Made by a program: the position numbers and the translations under genes. Positions 60,622-64,000 of a stretch of 64,000 nt of DNA are shown one piece after another. The DNA lies in contig RDEW01000091.1 in NCBI GenBank assembly GCA_011109175.1, forward strand, positions 54,818 to 118,817, read 5' to 3'. Origin of the DNA: Dicyema japonicum. Lineage: Eukaryota; Dicyemida; Rhombozoa; Dicyemidae. Positions within the stretch are counted from its first letter, which is position 1, and the number at the start of each line of letters is the position of its first letter. The notes beneath the pieces are model-generated. The model was not told where the DNA came from and made no database searches. It was given only the letters and a program-made list of their open reading frames with translations.

Positions 60622-61045
60622 CCCTCATTGGATATCAACCCCGGCTTCCCACTTGCTGGCGAAGCCGGGGTTAATAATTTAATTTAATTGGATATCAACT
60701 AAAGCCGTCAGAAGCCTTGATGTAAATAAGCTTCTGTAGCGTTTTCAACCTACTGTTAACGAAAGCGAAGCTTCTGCGTGAAGTTCGCGTCGACTTGGCG
60801 CGCCTAAGTTGTGGTCATTATTTTAATTTATATTCAAATCTTTACAGGATTGGATAATCGTTCTCTCCACTATACCCATCGTGCTTTCTTGACGACCAGA
60901 AGACGGGTCAACTTTTCTTTTGTCGGGATCCACCTTCTAGTTCTCTACAGAACCGAATATATTTGTCGGATCTCAAGGAGCTTCCGATCTTGCCAGCAAA
61001 GTTTTTGTTAGTCTCCGGTTTTTTCACTTGAAAGGACCGGGGTTA
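60622..61045 (+). mobile_element. SINE-family-2-tailed retro-insertion
   Basis: Ends GGACCGGGGTTAAATAAATAAA at its 3' side, the family 2 tail. The flanks TTCCACGTTATCTC (60609-60622) and TTCCCCGTTATCTC (61046-61059) differ at one base and look like a 14-bp target duplication. The interior has no recognisable tRNA head. A smaller insertion is nested at 60640-60686. Confidence 0.45.
60637..60699. repeat. Hairpin-forming micro-insertion with 13-bp target duplication
   Basis: Arms AACCCCGGCTTC (60637-60648) and GAAGCCGGGGTT (60661-60672) form a 12-bp stem around a 12-nt loop. The segment 60640-60686 is flanked by perfect ATTGGATATCAAC at 60627-60639 and 60687-60699 and ends GGGGTTAATAATTTAATTTA, the family 2 tail, so it is a very short 5'-truncated retro-insertion. 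Confidence 0.65.
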
Positions 61046-61189
61046 AATAAATAAATTCCCCGTTATCTCTTGGACAGATTCCATGAAAATTGAAGATACT
61101 TCTAAAATTACGGAACGATGAACTTCTGGAAAATCTGAGTCTTCAATGCATCTAGAATCCTTAATACAAGAACCAAAGAACTGCCTTTG

Positions 61190-61915
61190 CGACTACAAGG
61201 AACCAGGACACTTTTATATTTGTTACTCCACTTTCGTCATATTTTACCGCTTATTTGTATCAAGGTCGTTTTAATTTGCACTTGTATTTTTTGGTGGTCA
61301 ATTTTGTCTAAAAACGTGCTTATATTAATTGACTTTAATTCCCGCGTAAAAATACCTAATAAAAACAAAACATACAATTTCCTTTACTCAGCCCATAACG
61401 TCACATATTGTATCAATGACAGCAGTTCTGCAGTCCCTGGTAAGAATATTATATCTCTTTTGGCTGTCTGGATTTTTCTTTACTCCCTCTTAAGTTTCGT
61501 AGGTTTCTACTTTGGATGTAAGCGAAAGGTAGGTTTTTGATACATTTAGACTAATATTCTGGTGTTTAACAAATTTTCTCGAACAATTCCCAATATTTCA
61601 ATCAATGTTGCCGGGAGAGGCTTTTTATACGTTTTCTGTAGTCTGTACTCATTTTGCTGCATTTTTGATGGAATATGGTAAATATTTGAATCATTATTAA
61701 GGGATTACTCTTTCTTTAACATGTACGGACAACTGTTGTTGTTAGTTGTGTTGACTCTAATGGCCATCTGTTTTGCTTCGTTCATATTCGTGTACTACTA
61801 ATTGCTGTGTGAGGATTATTGGTGATTGTGGAGGGCCTTCAATTCTGGGATATACATCATTAACCGTTTTTATTCAATTTTTTTTATATTTTGTGAAATG
61901 TACTATTGACTTTGA
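61190..61915 (+). pseudogene. TM9SF: TM9SF truncated pseudogene
   Basis: Duplicate of 20150-21015. It begins abruptly at the exon coding GTFIFVTPLSSYFTAYLYQG, so the N-terminal two-thirds are absent. The splice acceptor of the next intron is changed (GTAG to GTAT), the ILL/FDG segment has a ~20-bp deletion, a Trp codon of the RWWWR block is now TGA (61823-61825), and ~150 bp covering the last helices are deleted. Non-functional; SSSAVPGKNI and FYFGCKRK remain readable. Confidence 0.9.
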
Positions 61916-62419
61916 TATGTGAACTTTTCATATTTGGTGGTCAGACATATGTGGTAATTAACGTGGTTATGTCTTATCAGTTGCCTATACTCTTTGCTCG
62001 TAAGAGGCATTAGTTGCGATCCAACACGGTTCAGTAAAGTAGTTGATCTGCTTACAATGACGGATACTGGCTCACATTGAAATGTCCATCTAATATTGTG
62101 CGAGAATTTTTCATCACAAGACAATTTTTAACGCGTGGTCCACAAATGAGATAGAAAAATCTTTTTAATATTAAAGATATCTTAGGAATTATGTAGGAAT
62201 GGGATCGTGGTACAAGCGATATGTTTTTATGCTAACATTGTCGACTTACTTTTCATTTCATAAAATTTAATCCACGTTGGGTCAATATACTAAGAATCAT
62301 TATTGGAACATAAGAAAAAAAGGTCAGTTCTTAGTCTATTTAAAAGAAAGCCGTTTATTCTGATTAGTGAAGTATTTTTATAAATAGTCTAGTTGCATAT
62401 GTTTTCGCAAAAAATCTTA

Positions 62420-62560
62420 TAGGTTTTTCCTGGTTCAGACAACTGGAGGAATAATTTGAAAATCGCTTCTATTTTTCAAAAACATGGACGTCCGGCAACA
62501 ATCAGAGGTATCGCATGACATATGTGAGACCCAGTTGCTTCTCAAGTTGCCATTAAAGCA
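62420..62560 (+). mobile_element. R2-type C-terminal relic (group B copy)
   Basis: Counterpart of 23356-23490: VQTTGGIIxKSLLFFKNMD-like text. Shows that the relic was there before duplication. Confidence 0.5.
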
Positions 62561-62789
62561 ATTTAAAATGTGTTAGCAGCAACCAATTATTTAAGGTATT
62601 TTTTATAATATTAAATTCGTATTTAGAATAGAAAAGTTGTAATTATCAAGAGCAAACCAAAGCAATCATATTAAACATTCCGATACTCTAATATAAAGAT
62701 GACTATATAAAAATTATGTCACTATTCACATGTCCAGTAGAACCATTCGAAAGACCAATGATAACCAAATTAACTACTTCTTGACCATG

Positions 62790-62945
62790 ACTCGTTCCAC
62801 CGTTCAGACTTGTCTCCAAGACAACATTCTCCTTTGGGGAAAGAATAGTTGGATCCTCTTGATGCCGGCCAGGCATTGACCGTCTCCTAAGTCACGTGAA
62901 TCCAACAACGCGATTGGAGGAAAAGAAAATAATTCTAGACCAACT
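62790..62945 (+). mobile_element. LINE 3' fragment shared with 50540-50690
   Basis: About 150 bp containing CAACAACGCGATTGGAG and the preceding C-terminal LINE text. Links the upstream flanks of group B copies 2 and 3. Confidence 0.55.
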
Positions 62946-62997
62946 AGCTATATAGCACCATTAAATAACTTAATTAAATTAATCTATTAATTAATCT

Positions 62998-63140
62998 AGA
63001 AAGCCACGACGCACGTGAGACCCGGTGGCTACTCCAGTTGATCTCTGTTGCAATCGTGAAAGGCAACGCAACGTCGAAAATGTCAGCGAGGTACACTTTG
63101 GATGGATGGCAGTTTTAAATATGATTTACTATCTATAAAT
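62998..63140 (+). mobile_element. R2-type C-terminal fragment, recent insertion
   Basis: Reads ETRWLLQLISVAIVKGNATS and is ~95% identical to 35855-35990. It interrupts the sequence AATTAATCTATAAAAAAATC that is continuous at 50713-50735, so it arrived after copies 2 and 3 separated. Confidence 0.7.
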
Positions 63141-63937
63141 TGTAATTCAAAAAAATCGTGTCAAATTTTCCAAATAAAACCTTCCAAAAATAGGCCCATG
63201 GCTATCTAAGAACTCGTGTTACGAAAGTTGTTCAAAATATACCTTCTTGTCGATTCTAGTAAGTCTCAGGTCAGAGTTTTACAACGACTAACTTAACCTC
63301 TTAGATGAATTTCATAAGTAAAAGGCTAGACAAGCCTAAAGCAAATATATTCTTTCGATATTGATAGACATGTTAAAGACATCACTACTAAACCAGCAAC
63401 TATTAACTTAACCATCAAAGTTAATTGTGGTTCATCGATCTTACAAGACCACTCAATATCGTTAAAAATCTGTGAAAAAATGCAAACATACATTCAATCG
63501 CTGGTAATCGAAGAGACTTTGAAGTAACTTAATGTCCAAAATACGAATGAGGCTGAGGTTCGGTGATGTAATATTAAGTTTAACGAATAGATAAATAATA
63601 ATTTCAAATGGACTGTAAAGTCATCCAGAAAAAGTGTATTTATGACATAGCTGGAAACATGTTAGATTTTTGAGAAGAGTTATTAACACTACAAATCTGT
63701 TAAAATCACTATAAGTGGAAAAAATTATTTATTTGGTCAATAATGAATTATATCTCGTATTTGATAAAAATCTTGGTTAAGTTTGTGCATGAAATGTTTT
63801 AATTGGCAGATACTTTTAAGTTTAAATGAAAAATTGTCCATATTTAGGTCAAATATATGAATAATTGATTTCATAAAAACGTTCTAATTAAACAGATTTT
63901 TTCAGTTTAACTGATATTGTTACGCTAAGAAAACGTA

Positions 63938-64000
63938 ATGATTTCTGAAGAGGACAGATTTAAGCAGCTGCTAGATATATGTTTAAAAGAAAACACACTT
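63938..64000 (+). CDS. CAPN: Calpain copy 3, first codons only
   Basis: ATG 63938 starts EEDRFKQLLDICLKENT (after MIS), identical over this stretch to copy 2 at 51512 and different from copy 1 at several bases. The window ends here, so it cannot be said whether this copy is intact. Confidence 0.6.
   Translation, partial: MISEEDRFKQLLDICLKENTL

Larger units (their letters stand above)
61190..64000. repeat. Group B duplication, copy 3 (runs off the window)
   Basis: 61190-62690 matches 20150-23590 without the pogo insertion; 63190-64000 matches 23615-24680 and, more closely, 50770-51570. The order TM9SF then calpain is the same as in copy 1, so the two parts probably moved together, with later insertions at 62690-63190. 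Confidence 0.85.

Overview
The window looks like the genome of a small, derived animal, most likely a dicyemid mesozoan or a similarly reduced metazoan. It carries metazoan cilia and cell-cycle genes (ZMYND12, Polo kinase, classical calpain, TM9SF), is AT-rich, and its introns are extraordinarily short. By translating across ORF breaks I could place about 35 GT-AG introns; almost all are 20-28 bp (extremes 20 and 48), and removing them restores continuous frames. Introns this short have been reported for dicyemids. The species assignment is inference.

Genes. 877-1226 (-): possible 105-aa two-exon gene. 2250-3492 (+): complete ZMYND12-like gene, 362 aa, six introns. 3597-3895 (+): possible small gene, perhaps mitochondrial uS17. 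5992-7877 (-): complete Polo-like kinase, 549 aa, ten introns and an inferred 5-nt exon. 13103-13911 (-): two-exon mTERF-like gene. 18973-21005 (+): TM9SF (nonaspanin) gene. 24621-26888 (+): classical calpain with catalytic triad and penta-EF-hand tail. A few conserved small coding-looking pieces have no assigned function.

Everything else is dominated by mobile elements. There are many broken non-LTR retrotransposons: Jockey/CR1-like, RTE-like, and a family carrying an R2-type zinc-knuckle plus restriction-like endonuclease C-terminus. One LINE (43755-46755, -) is nearly intact, with a single in-frame stop between endonuclease and reverse transcriptase. Two pogo/Tigger DNA transposons with TA target duplications (21661-23355, 28582-30370), a hAT transposon with an 8-bp target duplication (41426-43150), two tRNA-derived SINE families, and an integrase relic complete the set. 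One SINE family shares its 3' end with the LINE at 30541-33060.

Two groups of large dispersed duplications organise the window. Group A: 11690-18890, 37305-43200 and 48190-49440. Group B: 20150-28580, 50770-55430 and 61190-64000 (continuing past the end), with a piece of its tail at 33066-33420. Group B carries TM9SF and calpain; the first copy looks functional and the others are decaying (TM9SF truncated; calpain with the catalytic Cys changed to Ser and frameshifts). Because the copies are collinear, several transposon insertions have an empty site in a sister copy, which lets their boundaries and relative age be read directly.

Long AT-rich stretches without recognisable content are listed individually.
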